From the NCBI GenBank assembly GCA_038521345.1, contig JBCBKU010000005.1, forward strand, positions 1 through 64,000: DNA of 64,000 bases, given 5' to 3'. Below, piece after piece: positions 35,171 through 44,286 of the stretch. The notes below the pieces were generated by a model. That model was not told the origin of the DNA, did not search any database, and was given only the letters and a program-made list of their open reading frames with translations. Made by a program: the position numbers and the translations under genes. The stretch's first letter is position 1. Every line of letters starts with the position of its first letter. The stretch is from JBCBKU01 sp038521345 (lineage in GTDB: Bacteria > Pseudomonadota > Alphaproteobacteria > Rhodobacterales > Rhodobacteraceae).

Positions 35171-36193
35171 TCACTTGGCATGATGGCAAGCGACCCGGGC
35201 ACCCTCCAAGGATCGAAGTTCCGGCCGCTGAGCTGAACAGATATCCGTCGCGATCGGGCAACGAGGATGGAAGGCACAGCCGCTGGGCGGGTTGATCGGA
35301 TCGGGAATTTCCCCGGTGGGAAGGGGTGCTTCACGCCCGAAGGCGTCCATCCTCGGTGCCGCATCAAGAAGCATCTGGGTATAAGGGTGGCGCGGTGTCG
35401 AGAACAGCATGTCCGGCGTCGCCTCTTCGACAAGGCGACCGAGATAAAGAACTCCGATGACATCAGCCATGTGTTCTACGACGGTCAGATCGTGGCTGAT
35501 AAAGAGGTAGGTCAGTCCGAACTCGTCTTTGAGATCTGACATCAGGTTCAGGACCTGGGCTTGAACTGAGACGTCCAGCGCCGATGTTGGTTCGTCGCAG
35601 ACGATCAGGCGCGGCTCAGAGGCCAGCGCCCGCGCGATACAGATCCTCTGACGCTGGCCTCCGGAAAACTCATGCGGAAACTTGTCGGCATCCTGCGCAG
35701 CAAGCCCCACCTGTTCAAGCAACCGCTCGGCTAGGCCCTGGGTATTGCCCCCCTTTGCAGCAACCGGTTCGACGATGATGTCGCGCACTTTCCAGCGCGG
35801 ATTGAGGCTCGCAAAAGGGTCCTGAAAGATCATCTGAATGTCAGACCTGACGTCACGGACCGCCTCCACATCTTCGGACTTGGCAAGGTCGACGCCGCTG
35901 ACCTTCACCGATCCCGAAGACGGGTTCAGAAGGCCAACCACCATTCGACCGATAGTGGACTTGCCGGACCCGCTTTCCCCAACCAGCGCGTAAACCCGGC
36001 GCTCAGGAATTGAGAAGCTTACATCCGATACGGCCGTGAGAAGCGCCTTGGGAAGTCGTTCCAGCATGCGGTTCAGCCACGGCTTGGACACATCGAAAAC
36101 GCGGGTCAAGCTCTCGACAATCACGAGGTCTGTACTTTTATTGTTTCGTGAATGAGGACGATCCTCGGTGGAAAGTGCCGTTGGGAGCGTCAT
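35171..36193 (-). CDS. Dipeptide/oligopeptide ABC importer ATPase (OppF/DppF type)
   Basis: A 340-residue ATPase with an N-terminal extension of about 50 residues, Walker A GESGSGKST (72-80), signature FSGGQRQR, the CDEPTSALD Walker B, and the oligopeptide C-terminal domain ending in a Cys-rich PPSGCAFHPRCPIATDIC block typical of DppD/F. It works with the ATPase encoded upstream (four-base ATGA overlap at 36190-36193). I chose ATG 36193 for that coupling; an ATG at 36235 is in frame. The matching permeases lie 2.7 kb further upstream. Confidence 0.93.
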   Translation of the reverse strand: MTLPTALSTEDRPHSRNNKSTDLVIVESLTRVFDVSKPWLNRMLERLPKALLTAVSDVSFSIPERRVYALVGESGSGKSTIGRMVVGLLNPSSGSVKVSGVDLAKSEDVEAVRDVRSDIQMIFQDPFASLNPRWKVRDIIVEPVAAKGGNTQGLAERLLEQVGLAAQDADKFPHEFSGGQRQRICIARALASEPRLIVCDEPTSALDVSVQAQVLNLMSDLKDEFGLTYLFISHDLTVVEHMADVIGVLYLGRLVEEATPDMLFSTPRHPYTQMLLDAAPRMDAFGREAPLPTGEIPDPINPPSGCAFHPRCPIATDICSAQRPELRSLEGARVACHHAK

Positions 36194-37179
36194 GCGATCT
36201 CTGTTTGCATCTTGTGTTCGAGCGGAAACCAACACGCTGCCCTACCGTCGCAGGTACCCAGCGTCGGTGAACGGCCATCCCGGCACCGATCCTGTGCGCG
36301 GTCGCAGCGGGGATGGAAGGCGCAACCGTCTGGCAATGCACCCAGGCGCGGCATCGCGCCCGGGATCTGGCGCAACCGGGCCCGGCCTCTCGATGCCAGC
36401 GGGGTCGAGCCCATCAGGCCATCAGTGTAGGGATGGCGGGGTCGGGTGATCACTTCTCGAACCGGGCCAAGCTCGGCCAGTCGGCCTGCATACATAACCG
36501 CCACGCGGTCAGCAGCTTCGGCGATGACCCCCATATCATGGGTCACCAGCATAACGGCGGTGCCTCGCTCTCGGCAAAGGCGCTTCAGAAGCCCGATGAT
36601 TTGTGCCTGGACGCTGACATCAAGCGCAGTGGTCGGCTCGTCCGCAATGACGAGTGATGGTTCTGCTGCGAGGGCCAGCGCTATCACGACTCTCTGGCGC
36701 ATGCCCCCCGAGAACTCATGAGGGTAACTCTGGATCCGTTCGCGTGCCGCGGGGATCCCCACTTCATCAAGCGCGGCGACGGCGCGGGCTTCGGCATCGG
36801 ACTGTGACACATCGAGATGCGCGCGCATGGTTTCCGTCAGCTGGTCGCCAATCGGCAGAAGCGGATTGAGAGAGGTCAGCGGATCCTGAAAGACCATGCC
36901 AATCTCTGCACCGCGCAAGCGGCGCATGGCCTCACCCGTGAGGTTGTCGATCCGGGTGCCGTTCAGGTTTATCTCGCCACTTGTGATCCGGGCTGGCCGG
37001 TCGAGCAATCCGATTACGGCATTGCCCGTCATGGATTTACCGGCGCCAGATTCCCCCACGACACCCAGGATTTCACCCCGGGCAATGTCGTAGCCGACGC
37101 CGTCAACGGGTCTCAGCACACCGCGGCGCGTTGGAATCTCGACAACGAGATCGCGGACGCTGAGGACAGGATCGCTCAT
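36190..37179 (-). CDS. Dipeptide/oligopeptide ABC importer ATPase (OppD/DppD type)
   Basis: A 329-residue ATPase with Walker A GESGAGKS, signature FSGGMRQR, Walker B IADEPTTALD and the C-terminal DGCAFHPRCDRAQDRC block. It begins MSDPVLSVRDLVVEIP; AGAGG lies upstream of ATG 37179. First gene of a two-gene ATPase unit. The three plus-strand genes between it and the permease genes break the usual dppABCDF order. Confidence 0.93.
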   Translation of the reverse strand: MSDPVLSVRDLVVEIPTRRGVLRPVDGVGYDIARGEILGVVGESGAGKSMTGNAVIGLLDRPARITSGEINLNGTRIDNLTGEAMRRLRGAEIGMVFQDPLTSLNPLLPIGDQLTETMRAHLDVSQSDAEARAVAALDEVGIPAARERIQSYPHEFSGGMRQRVVIALALAAEPSLVIADEPTTALDVSVQAQIIGLLKRLCRERGTAVMLVTHDMGVIAEAADRVAVMYAGRLAELGPVREVITRPRHPYTDGLMGSTPLASRGRARLRQIPGAMPRLGALPDGCAFHPRCDRAQDRCRDGRSPTLGTCDGRAACWFPLEHKMQTEIA

Positions 37180-37340
37180 TCTTTGGCCTCTCACCGGTTA
37201 AGGCGACTATGGGTCGGGCGCGAGGTGAGGGCAAGTCAGGGTCGCATCGTCTCCAACGAGACAGGTATTTTCCAAGGATTGCCCGTAGCTTGGCATTGTG
37301 GATAAACTGTCCCGACGGTTTTGGGGGCGGAAGGCGAAGA

Positions 37341-37766
37341 ATGGTGCGTTGGGGGACTGGGTCGGCGATGGCGACCATGGCGATTGCGCTGACGATGGCG
37401 AGCGCCGAAGGCGCGGGCGCGCAATGCGAGCTGCCTGGATTTTCCGGCCAGCCGCCGGCGCTTTCGGGTACGCCGCCGAACCTTGATCTGGCGCTGCGCC
37501 CAGCGGTTCCTAAATGTCTTCAGGGGCTGGATTCTCCCGGAGCCGAGAACTGTCCGCGCGAGGATCTGGCCGCCTATGCCACCGAAGTTGACAACTGGGT
37601 CGAAGCGTTAAACGCCTATGTGGCCGAAGCTTCGGGATATGCCAACGACGCGATCGAAGGAGCAAATGCAGCTATTCTATGGGCCGAAGCGGCCCGAAGC
37701 TTTGCGGACGATGCCGTCGATTTCGCCAATTGCGAGGCCGATGCGATCAACGCGCGCGCAGACTAG
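37341..37766 (+). CDS. Secreted Ala-rich helical protein, hypothetical
   Basis: I do not recognise this 141-residue product. It has a signal peptide (about 1-28, ending EGAGAQ) and a mature part with four Cys (QCELP, KCLQG, NCPRE, NCEAD), then a long Ala/Glu helix (ALNAYVAEASGYANDAIEGA and on) that could form a coiled coil, like an envelope or Lpp-type protein. GGAAGG lies upstream of ATG 37341. It points away from the ATPase genes and sits 88 bases before the dioxygenase gene. Confidence 0.55.
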   Translation: MVRWGTGSAMATMAIALTMASAEGAGAQCELPGFSGQPPALSGTPPNLDLALRPAVPKCLQGLDSPGAENCPREDLAAYATEVDNWVEALNAYVAEASGYANDAIEGANAAILWAEAARSFADDAVDFANCEADAINARAD

Positions 37767-37854
37767 GTCCGTCGCAATCCGGCCTTAGCGTCGTTTCTAC
37801 GCAGGACGAGGCTCATCGAATCGGCCGAGCGTGGGCATCACCGGAGGATGACCC

Positions 37855-38646
37855 ATGGATCTTGCGCGATTGGCGACGGACTACGAGCGGGATGGCTATG
37901 TGTCCGCAGTCCCAATTCTTGATGTCGAAGGGGCGGCGAACCATCGCGCCGCCTTGGAACAAGCGGAAACCGAGCGCGGTCCGATCCACTACAAAGCCAA
38001 ACTGCACACCGTGATGACGTCACCGCTTAGTCTGGCTACGGATTCGCAGGTTCTCGACGTGGTCGAGGCGCTGATCGGGCCGGACATCCTGCTTTACGAC
38101 GTGACCTACATCATCAAGGAACCCGGTACCGAGTCTCATGTGAGCTGGCATCAGGATTTGACGTATTGGGGCCTTTCCGGAGATGCACAGGTGTCGATGT
38201 GGTTGGCCCTTTCGCCCGCGACCAACCTATCCGGGTGCATGCGAATGATCCCAGGCAGTCACCACGAGGGCGCATTTGCCCACGAGACGGGTGATGATGC
38301 ATCGAACGTTCTGCTGCAAAGCCAAACGGTCGCCGGCGTCGATGAAGATCGGGCGGTGCTCTGCCCGCTCGCGCCAGGCGAGGCGTCGTTCCACCATGGA
38401 TGGGTCCTGCATGCGTCCATGCCCAACCGATCAGACGACCGCCGGATCGGCTTGAATGTCCAATACCTTGCCCCGCATATCCGACAGACGAAGCATGATC
38501 TCGATAGCGCCATGCTTGTCCGCGGAAAGGACAGGTTCGGACATTTCAGGACCGATGTTCCGGCTGCTGGAGAGTTCCTTCCGGATGCAGTCGCTCGGTG
38601 GGAAGCGCTTGACCGCTTACATGTCGAAACCCAAGGCGGTGCTTGA
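37855..38646 (+). CDS. Phytanoyl-CoA dioxygenase (PhyH) family oxygenase
   Basis: An Fe(II)/2-oxoglutarate oxygenase of 263 residues. The metal triad is visible: H99-x-D101 (SWHQDLTYWG) and distal H186 (WVLHASMPN), with R197 placed to bind 2-oxoglutarate. The sequence GSHHEGAFAH lies where the family has its substrate loop. PhyH enzymes hydroxylate diverse small molecules (acyl-CoA, ectoine, phosphonates); the substrate here is unknown. Its place inside a peptide/opine-type importer locus suggests it may act on an imported compound. Confidence 0.85.
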   Translation: MDLARLATDYERDGYVSAVPILDVEGAANHRAALEQAETERGPIHYKAKLHTVMTSPLSLATDSQVLDVVEALIGPDILLYDVTYIIKEPGTESHVSWHQDLTYWGLSGDAQVSMWLALSPATNLSGCMRMIPGSHHEGAFAHETGDDASNVLLQSQTVAGVDEDRAVLCPLAPGEASFHHGWVLHASMPNRSDDRRIGLNVQYLAPHIRQTKHDLDSAMLVRGKDRFGHFRTDVPAAGEFLPDAVARWEALDRLHVETQGGA

Positions 38647-38785
38647 ACGCCCGGATTTTGACCACAAGATATCGTCCGTCGGCGGAGTTCAGCGGAAAAT
38701 CTTGGTTAGTTCTCAGTGAAATGTTGCCGCATTGGGGGCCGGTTGCTACGTAGTCGTGGGCAGTGAAAGCGTAAGGACGGTCGAA

Positions 38786-39586
38786 GTGACCCCGGGCTTA
38801 AGACTTAGCATGGCGATGATGAGCGCCTTGGCATCTGTGCCAGGTGGTTCTCTCGCGCAAGAGGTCGACGGCCAATTGTCCTTCGGTTATGAGCGCTTGT
38901 CGCGAGATGACGAGTCCGCAAACCGCGTGGTTGCGCAAGCTCAAGGAAGTCTCGCACCAACCGAGAGCTTTTCGCTAGGCGGGCTCCTGCAGGTGGGCCG
39001 GCTTTCCAACGACGACTTCGAGATTGCTGGTTTCACGAGCCCCGGGGATAGGGAGTTCGACGTCGATCAGGTGATTCTAGGTATTGAACCCACCTATGCC
39101 CTGACGCCCCGGTTCCGGGCTGGGGTTTTCCTTGAATACGCCGATGTCGGCGGGGATGCGGGCGACGTCTCATCGACGGCCTACGGCATCGTCGGCGAAG
39201 GTCGCGTGTCGGAGATGGCATACGTCTCGGGCTTCTTCGGACGAACGGACTCGGATGATTTTGCCGAACCGATTGACAGTTTCGGCCTGCGTGTTGACGC
39301 CGATCTGAGTCAGGCACTTTCAGTATTTGGCTCATTCGAGAACGACGAGTTTGCCAACGGCACCGCCGAAAGGCTTTCTATCGGAGGCAGCCTCGATTTG
39401 CCCTCCGTGGGAACGGGGATCCCGGGTCAAATCGATCTTAGGTATTCCCGCGCAGCTGGCCTTGCCGAAGTCGGTGACGACGTCGGCCAGTTGTATCTCG
39501 GCTACTCGATCCAGCTCCGTGGTGGATCAAACTACCTTTTTGACGGTCCCAAGGGGGCTTTCCGAAACCTTGGCCTCGGTTTCTAG
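38786..39586 (+). CDS. Outer-membrane beta-barrel-like protein, hypothetical
   Basis: A 266-residue exported product: signal peptide (about 1-25, ending SLAQ) and a mature part of alternating strands and Gly/Asp/Glu turns (QLSFGYERLSRDDE, GGLLQVGRLSN, AGVFLEYADVGGD), ending with a hydrophobic, aromatic C-terminus ...RNLGLGF. The terminal Phe is typical for outer-membrane barrels assembled by Bam. The start is GTG 38786, with AAGGAC eight bases upstream; frames from 38732 are less likely. It is acidic and has no Cys. Confidence 0.6.
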   Translation: MTPGLRLSMAMMSALASVPGGSLAQEVDGQLSFGYERLSRDDESANRVVAQAQGSLAPTESFSLGGLLQVGRLSNDDFEIAGFTSPGDREFDVDQVILGIEPTYALTPRFRAGVFLEYADVGGDAGDVSSTAYGIVGEGRVSEMAYVSGFFGRTDSDDFAEPIDSFGLRVDADLSQALSVFGSFENDEFANGTAERLSIGGSLDLPSVGTGIPGQIDLRYSRAAGLAEVGDDVGQLYLGYSIQLRGGSNYLFDGPKGAFRNLGLGF

Positions 39587-39608
39587 GCCAGCTTCGACAG
39601 GCTCGAGA

Positions 39609-39791
39609 TCACCCTTGCCGCGTCCCCCGTAGTTCTCGGATCGCGACACGGACAGCATGCCATGTTTCGGCCGCTGTCCTGTCGTTGGCGTTTTCGGCGT
39701 CCCGTGCCTTCTGCGCCGCATGGGCTTCGGCCTTGGGGCCTCGCGCAGCAAATAGCGCGTGAGCGTATTCAGATACCTTTGCCGTTTCCAT
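39609..39791 (-). CDS. Small Rhodobacteraceae-conserved helical protein, 60 aa
   Basis: A 60-residue, Ala/Arg-rich two-helix protein (EYAHALFAARGPKAEAHAAQ then the WHAVRVAIRELRG end). I recall similar small unnamed proteins in related genomes with the same YA-x-LY and R-x-AI-x-ELRG ends. Function unknown. GGAGG lies 10-11 bases before ATG 39791, which supports translation. It sits between the beta-barrel-like gene and the importer permease gene, transcribed like the latter. Confidence 0.62.
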   Translation of the reverse strand: METAKVSEYAHALFAARGPKAEAHAAQKARDAENANDRTAAETWHAVRVAIRELRGTRQG

Positions 39792-39859
39792 TGTCGATCA
39801 TCCTCCGGTTCCGCATCCGGCGGCTGGCAGGATCGGGCGAAGGCTCGGCGATGTTATGG

Positions 39860-40816
39860 TCACTTAAGGCGCGGGTTGAGCGCGTCACGCAGCCAATCGC
39901 CCAGTAGATTCACGGCAAGCGCAAGGGCGAGCAACGTGACCGCCGGGAAGAAAAGGATCCACCATTCTCCGGAAAAAAGAAAGCCCTGACCGATCCGGAT
40001 CAACGTTCCCAGGGATGGTTGTGTTGGCGGTGCGCCCACGCCGAGGAAAGACAAAGTGGCTTCGGCAATGATGTTGAGCGCCAGGGAAATCGTAGCGATC
40101 ACGAGCACGGGAGAGAGGACGTTCGGCAGGATATGCCGCCCCATGATGGCGGGGGGAGACCGCCCGATCAGGCGCGCCGCCGCCACGTAATCCTTGCTCT
40201 TCTCCACCAGCGTGGCGCCCCGAACCACGCGTGCGAACTGGACCCAATCCGAGAGGCCGATGGCGAGGATCAAAACCCAGATCGCCATCTGGTCGCGATA
40301 CTCTACCGGCGTGAATCCCTTGGCGATCCCGAAGATCAGCATGGCGACAAGAATGGACGGAAAGGTCAACTGCACATCCGCGACACGCATGATGATCGTT
40401 TCTGTCCAACCGCCGACATACCCCGCGACAAGGCCCAGTAGGACGCCAAGCGTCATGGCGAAAACGACCGCAGCAAACCCCACAAACAACGAGATCCGCA
40501 TTCCGTAAAGGATGGTTGAAAATACGTCCCGGCCCTGATCGTCCGTTCCGAGCCAGAAACTTTCTCCGGTGAAAGCGTTGGGCTCCAACGGTGGGGTAAA
40601 CCCATTCATCAGGTTGAGCGATGCCGGATCGAACGGGTCATAGGGCGCGATCAAGGGCGCGAAGACTGCCGACAGAATTAGCAGGGCAGTGACCGCGCCC
40701 GAGATCATGGCAACGGGCGACCGGCGAAAAGCATAGGCCAAATCGTTATCCCACCAGCGCCGGAGCCTTGAAGGTGGCCTAGTCTCCCCACGCGTTTCGA
40801 GCGGCGCATCCGTCAC
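39860..40816 (-). CDS. Dipeptide/oligopeptide ABC importer permease (DppC type)
   Basis: A 318-residue permease with about six spans, an N-terminal cytosolic leader ending in the RSPVAMISGAV span start, and the EAA loop region (AARLIGRSPPAIMGRHILPN). The FWLGTDDQGRDVFSTILYG segment near residue 85 is the DppC hallmark. GTG 40816 shares one base with the TAG stop of the upstream DppB-type gene, so the two are coupled. Confidence 0.94.
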   Translation of the reverse strand: MTDAPLETRGETRPPSRLRRWWDNDLAYAFRRSPVAMISGAVTALLILSAVFAPLIAPYDPFDPASLNLMNGFTPPLEPNAFTGESFWLGTDDQGRDVFSTILYGMRISLFVGFAAVVFAMTLGVLLGLVAGYVGGWTETIIMRVADVQLTFPSILVAMLIFGIAKGFTPVEYRDQMAIWVLILAIGLSDWVQFARVVRGATLVEKSKDYVAAARLIGRSPPAIMGRHILPNVLSPVLVIATISLALNIIAEATLSFLGVGAPPTQPSLGTLIRIGQGFLFSGEWWILFFPAVTLLALALAVNLLGDWLRDALNPRLK

Positions 40817-41796
40817 TAGTGCGCTCCCGCCCGGTCGGTTCTTAGTCTTGGATCAACCCAGACATATAGGAGATCCACAATCAGGTTGATCGCAACGAAC
40901 ATCACCGAGATCAGCATTAGATACGCTGCCATCACCGGGATATCGACGAACTGGATTGCGTTGATGAACAAGAGCCCGACGCCCGGCCACTGGAACACTG
41001 TTTCCGTGATGATGGCGAATGCGATGATGGACCCAAGCTGCAATCCGGTCACCGTGATCACCGGAACCAGTGTGTTCTTCAAAGCATGGCGGAAATTGAC
41101 TGCCCGGTCCTTCAATCCCCGCGCACGGGCAAAGCGGATATAGTCCTGCCGAAGCACCTCAAGCATCTCGGACCGCACAAGGCGCATGATCAGTGTCATC
41201 TGGTAAAGGCCAAGGGTAATCGCCGGCAGGATCAGGGCGCGAAGTCCGCTCTCCGTTAGTAGCCCGGTGGTCCACCAGCCAAGATCGACGGTCTCGCCAC
41301 GCCCAAAAGAGGGCAAGAGATCCAGCTCAACCGAGAAAACATAAATCAGGAGGATCCCGATCAGAAAAGTCGGAAGCGAGACCCCGATGAGCGAAACCGT
41401 CATGATCGCATTCGACGCCCAGCCATCGCGCCGGATCGCGGTAAATACGCCCAAAGCGATCCCGAACCCAATCGCCAACACCCCCGAGACGGCGGCGAGT
41501 TCCAAAGTCGCTGGCGCACGTTCGGCGATGATCTCGGCCACCGGACGACCTTGGCGGTAACTGACCCCGAAATTGCCCTGCACAGCTCCTTCGAGAAACC
41601 TGAGATACTGCACCGGGAAGGGTTGATCGAGCCCGAGTTCGCCGCGCAATCGTTCGATATCCTGCTGCGTGCGCTCCTGCCCAAGCATATTGTCGATCGG
41701 GTCGCCCACGAAACGAAACATCGAAAAGGCGACGAGACCGACGATCAGCAGCACGATGAGCGATTGGAAGACCCGGCGGATCACATAGGCGAGCAT
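40816..41796 (-). CDS. Dipeptide/oligopeptide ABC importer permease (DppB type)
   Basis: A 326-residue permease with six spans: MLAYVIRRVFQSLIVLLIVG opens the first; the EAA loop reads RARGLKDRAVNFRHALKNTL. Together with the DppC-type protein it forms the membrane channel. ATG 41796 is preferred over a longer hydrophilic start at 41871. A hairpin at 41923-41944 lies between it and the binding-protein gene upstream. Confidence 0.94.
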   Translation of the reverse strand: MLAYVIRRVFQSLIVLLIVGLVAFSMFRFVGDPIDNMLGQERTQQDIERLRGELGLDQPFPVQYLRFLEGAVQGNFGVSYRQGRPVAEIIAERAPATLELAAVSGVLAIGFGIALGVFTAIRRDGWASNAIMTVSLIGVSLPTFLIGILLIYVFSVELDLLPSFGRGETVDLGWWTTGLLTESGLRALILPAITLGLYQMTLIMRLVRSEMLEVLRQDYIRFARARGLKDRAVNFRHALKNTLVPVITVTGLQLGSIIAFAIITETVFQWPGVGLLFINAIQFVDIPVMAAYLMLISVMFVAINLIVDLLYVWVDPRLRTDRAGAH

Positions 41797-41922
41797 GCGC
41801 CAGTCTTGAGCGCCGCGGGTCCCATGGTCAAGCACGGGGCGGGATCTTTGCGGCCAGAATGAAGCCCCCATGGGACCAACTGAGATAAGAGTTGTACGCC
41901 GGAGGCGCGCAATTGGGCAGAT

Positions 41923-41944
41923 GGCGGCGCGCGGACGCGCCGCC
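41923..41944 (-). promoter_or_regulatory. Strong hairpin between binding-protein and permease genes
   Basis: Perfect 9-bp stem GGCGGCGCG / CGCGCCGCC with a four-base loop, 14 bases after the binding-protein stop. No T run follows on the minus strand, so it is more likely an mRNA-stabilising element than a terminator; such hairpins commonly raise the binding-protein level over the permeases. Confidence 0.65.
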
Positions 41945-41958
41945 CGAAAAGATCGGTG

Positions 41959-43524
41959 TCAGTTCACCGTGACCCAGCGCAGGATGAAGAAGTTATCCGG
42001 TCGTTGCGTTAACTCGATCGCCTCGCCAGCGCCCCAAACGAGCGGCTGGACGTACATAGGTACGTAGGCATGCTCTTTCTGGTACAATGCCGTCACCTCA
42101 TCGATCATCGCCTGCCGGGCGGTGTCGTTGATTTCCGACTGTATCATGGGCAGCAGCTCATCGATCCGAGCGTTCGAGTAAGCGCCAAAATTCCAAGACC
42201 CGAGCCGTTTTTCCTCGTTCGGTGTCGAGGCAAGGAACCGGACCGGATGTTCATGATCGAAGGTCCCGGGCGACCACCCGAGGAGATACATGTCGAAATT
42301 GTCCGCCCGGAGTTCTGGCCAATAGTTCTGGACTGGCATTGCGTCGAGTTCCGCGGTGATACCAACCTGAGCCAGCATTCCAACGACGGCCTGGCAGACC
42401 GCTTCGTCATTCAGGTAGCGGTTGTTCGGGCATTTGAGGCCGAATCCGAAACCGTCTGGATAGCCCGCTTCGGCCAGAAGGGCCCTTGCACCGTCGACAT
42501 CGAAGCTTGGGCGCGCGGCATTCGAGGCAGAAAACCCGCGCATGGCCGGGCTCACCAACTGACTGGCCGGTTCGGCGTTGCCGCGCATGATGGTCTGCAG
42601 GATGGCCGGAACATTGACGGCCTTGGACACTGCTTCTCGCACACGCACATCAAGGAACGGGTTCGGCGCACCGGCGCTGGCCCCGTATTTCAGCGTTTCG
42701 GCTTCGTGGGAAAAGCCCAACATGATAACGCGGGCCTCGATGCCCTGAATGACCTTGACGCCATCGGCACCTGAAAGTCGTTCGGCATCTTGGATCGGCA
42801 CCGGGTTGATCATGTCAACGTCTCCGGACAACAGCGCCGCCACCGCTGTCGCCGGGTTCTGGATCGGCGTGTATGTCGCTTCGGTGATGTTGTGTTCCAC
42901 CTCACCCCACCAGCCATCATAGGGGACGAGTGTCGTCGACAATCCGGGCTGTCTATCCGACAGCATAAAGGAGCCCGTTCCGTTCGCATTCAGCGTGGCG
43001 AAATTCCCGTTCTCGGAATCCGGAAGCACCGCATCATTGGTTTCGGCCCAGCCGGAATCCATCATCATCCAGTTGGCTATGGAATCGGGGAAGATCGGAT
43101 TCGGCGCGGTCGTCATAATATCGACGGTGAAGTCATCGACCTTGATCACTTCCGACACTGGCGCGAACCAAGACCGAACGTCGGCGACCTCGTTCGACGC
43201 GCGCTGATACGAAAAGACGACATCGTCGGCATCGAATGCCGATCCATCATGGAAGGTCACACCTTCGCGAAGGACAAAGCGCCAGCCCTCGCCCTCGCCG
43301 ATGGGCTCCCAAGACGTGGCAAGGGCCGGTTCGATCGACATGTCCTTGCCGCGCCGCACAAGGCCCTCGTAGACGTTGTTCAGGAAACCGAGAACCGGCG
43401 CGGAGTTGACCGCATGGGGATCCATCGTTTGTGGATCAGTGGTACCGGCCCAGCGAAAGGTCTCGGCATGGGATGCGGTGCCAGCAAGAACTGCAAGCGC
43501 CGCCGCAGCGGAAATTCTGAGCAT
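41959..43524 (-). CDS. ABC importer substrate-binding protein (DppA/OppA family, SBP_bac_5)
   Basis: A 521-residue periplasmic binding protein. Signal peptide (about 1-22, ending SHAETFR), then the SBP_bac_5 domain with LREGVTFHDGSAFDADDVVFS. It captures a peptide or peptide-like ligand and feeds the DppB/C channel. ATG 43524 has AGGGGGG upstream. It is clearly a paralogue of the binding protein at 44944-46530: both have HDG(S/A)AF, the NPIFPD/NPIMPN turn, NANGTG and the YTPIQN segments. A 6-bp inverted repeat CCGGGT / ACCCGG (43550-43569) lies just upstream. Confidence 0.93.
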   Translation of the reverse strand: MLRISAAAALAVLAGTASHAETFRWAGTTDPQTMDPHAVNSAPVLGFLNNVYEGLVRRGKDMSIEPALATSWEPIGEGEGWRFVLREGVTFHDGSAFDADDVVFSYQRASNEVADVRSWFAPVSEVIKVDDFTVDIMTTAPNPIFPDSIANWMMMDSGWAETNDAVLPDSENGNFATLNANGTGSFMLSDRQPGLSTTLVPYDGWWGEVEHNITEATYTPIQNPATAVAALLSGDVDMINPVPIQDAERLSGADGVKVIQGIEARVIMLGFSHEAETLKYGASAGAPNPFLDVRVREAVSKAVNVPAILQTIMRGNAEPASQLVSPAMRGFSASNAARPSFDVDGARALLAEAGYPDGFGFGLKCPNNRYLNDEAVCQAVVGMLAQVGITAELDAMPVQNYWPELRADNFDMYLLGWSPGTFDHEHPVRFLASTPNEEKRLGSWNFGAYSNARIDELLPMIQSEINDTARQAMIDEVTALYQKEHAYVPMYVQPLVWGAGEAIELTQRPDNFFILRWVTVN

Positions 43525-43636
43525 GGAGCCCCCTGTTTTCATTGGTGACCCGGGTCATACGAAACCCGGAACTGGGTCAGAGTGTCGCAAGCCGGCCAGA
43601 CCCACGCAAGGGCCTCACGCGCCTGTGAGCGGCACA

Positions 43637-44146
43637 TCATTGCTGGGATCGGTTCATAATCTTGATTGTCTCAAGCGAGGCGCGCAGCAGGATCGTTTGT
43701 GACGCGTAGCTTGCCAGCGCCGCGAGCTTGTCCTGGTCCACAGGCGTCCATTCCCGGGGCTTCGGTGCTATTGCTTCAAGCGCTCCGAGGGGCCGGTGGT
43801 CAGGTCCGTGGACCGGAGCGCCGATATAGGCTTTGCCGCCAGAATTGACGATGACGGGAGAGTTGGCGGCCTCGGGATCTTGTGCGGTGTCATCAATCGC
43901 AACCACCTGGTTCAACGCACAGACACGATGCGCCAATGAATGCCGTAAAGGAAGATCCGGTTCGTTCGCTGCTACACAGGTCAAGCCCACTTGGGCACGG
44001 ACGTGTTGCCGACCGCGAGGCAGATCCAAAACAGATAAAAGGGTGGATGGGACCGATAACACTTCGGTGGAGAGCCAAGCCAAACTGTCAAATGCCGAAT
44101 CTCGGGGCGCATCCAGAACGCGAAGATCGAATAAATCGTACTTCAT
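43637..44146 (-). CDS. GAF domain protein
   Basis: A 169-residue single-GAF protein (RVLDAPRDSAFDSLAWLS opening, then the GAF core with YIGAPVHGPDHRPLGALEAI). GAF domains bind small ligands such as cyclic nucleotides, bilins or haem, or act as dimerisation modules. It has no output domain, so it may serve as a partner of another sensor. It is between the two binding-protein genes and shares their strand, so co-regulation is possible. The region 44147-44286 upstream is empty; a TTGCAC-N16-TAAAAA pair there is a weak promoter candidate. Confidence 0.75.
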   Translation of the reverse strand: MKYDLFDLRVLDAPRDSAFDSLAWLSTEVLSVPSTLLSVLDLPRGRQHVRAQVGLTCVAANEPDLPLRHSLAHRVCALNQVVAIDDTAQDPEAANSPVIVNSGGKAYIGAPVHGPDHRPLGALEAIAPKPREWTPVDQDKLAALASYASQTILLRASLETIKIMNRSQQ

Positions 44147-44286
44147 TACCGCGCAGGTAGGCAGATCGTAACGTATGGCAAGCTGTTTGGTGATCTTTTT
44201 TTACCAATTGAGCTGGCCAGTGCAACCTCGAACGGCAACCCACTATGATTGGCTGCCAAGTTCAAAGGAAGGCTTTGGTGTAGGCG

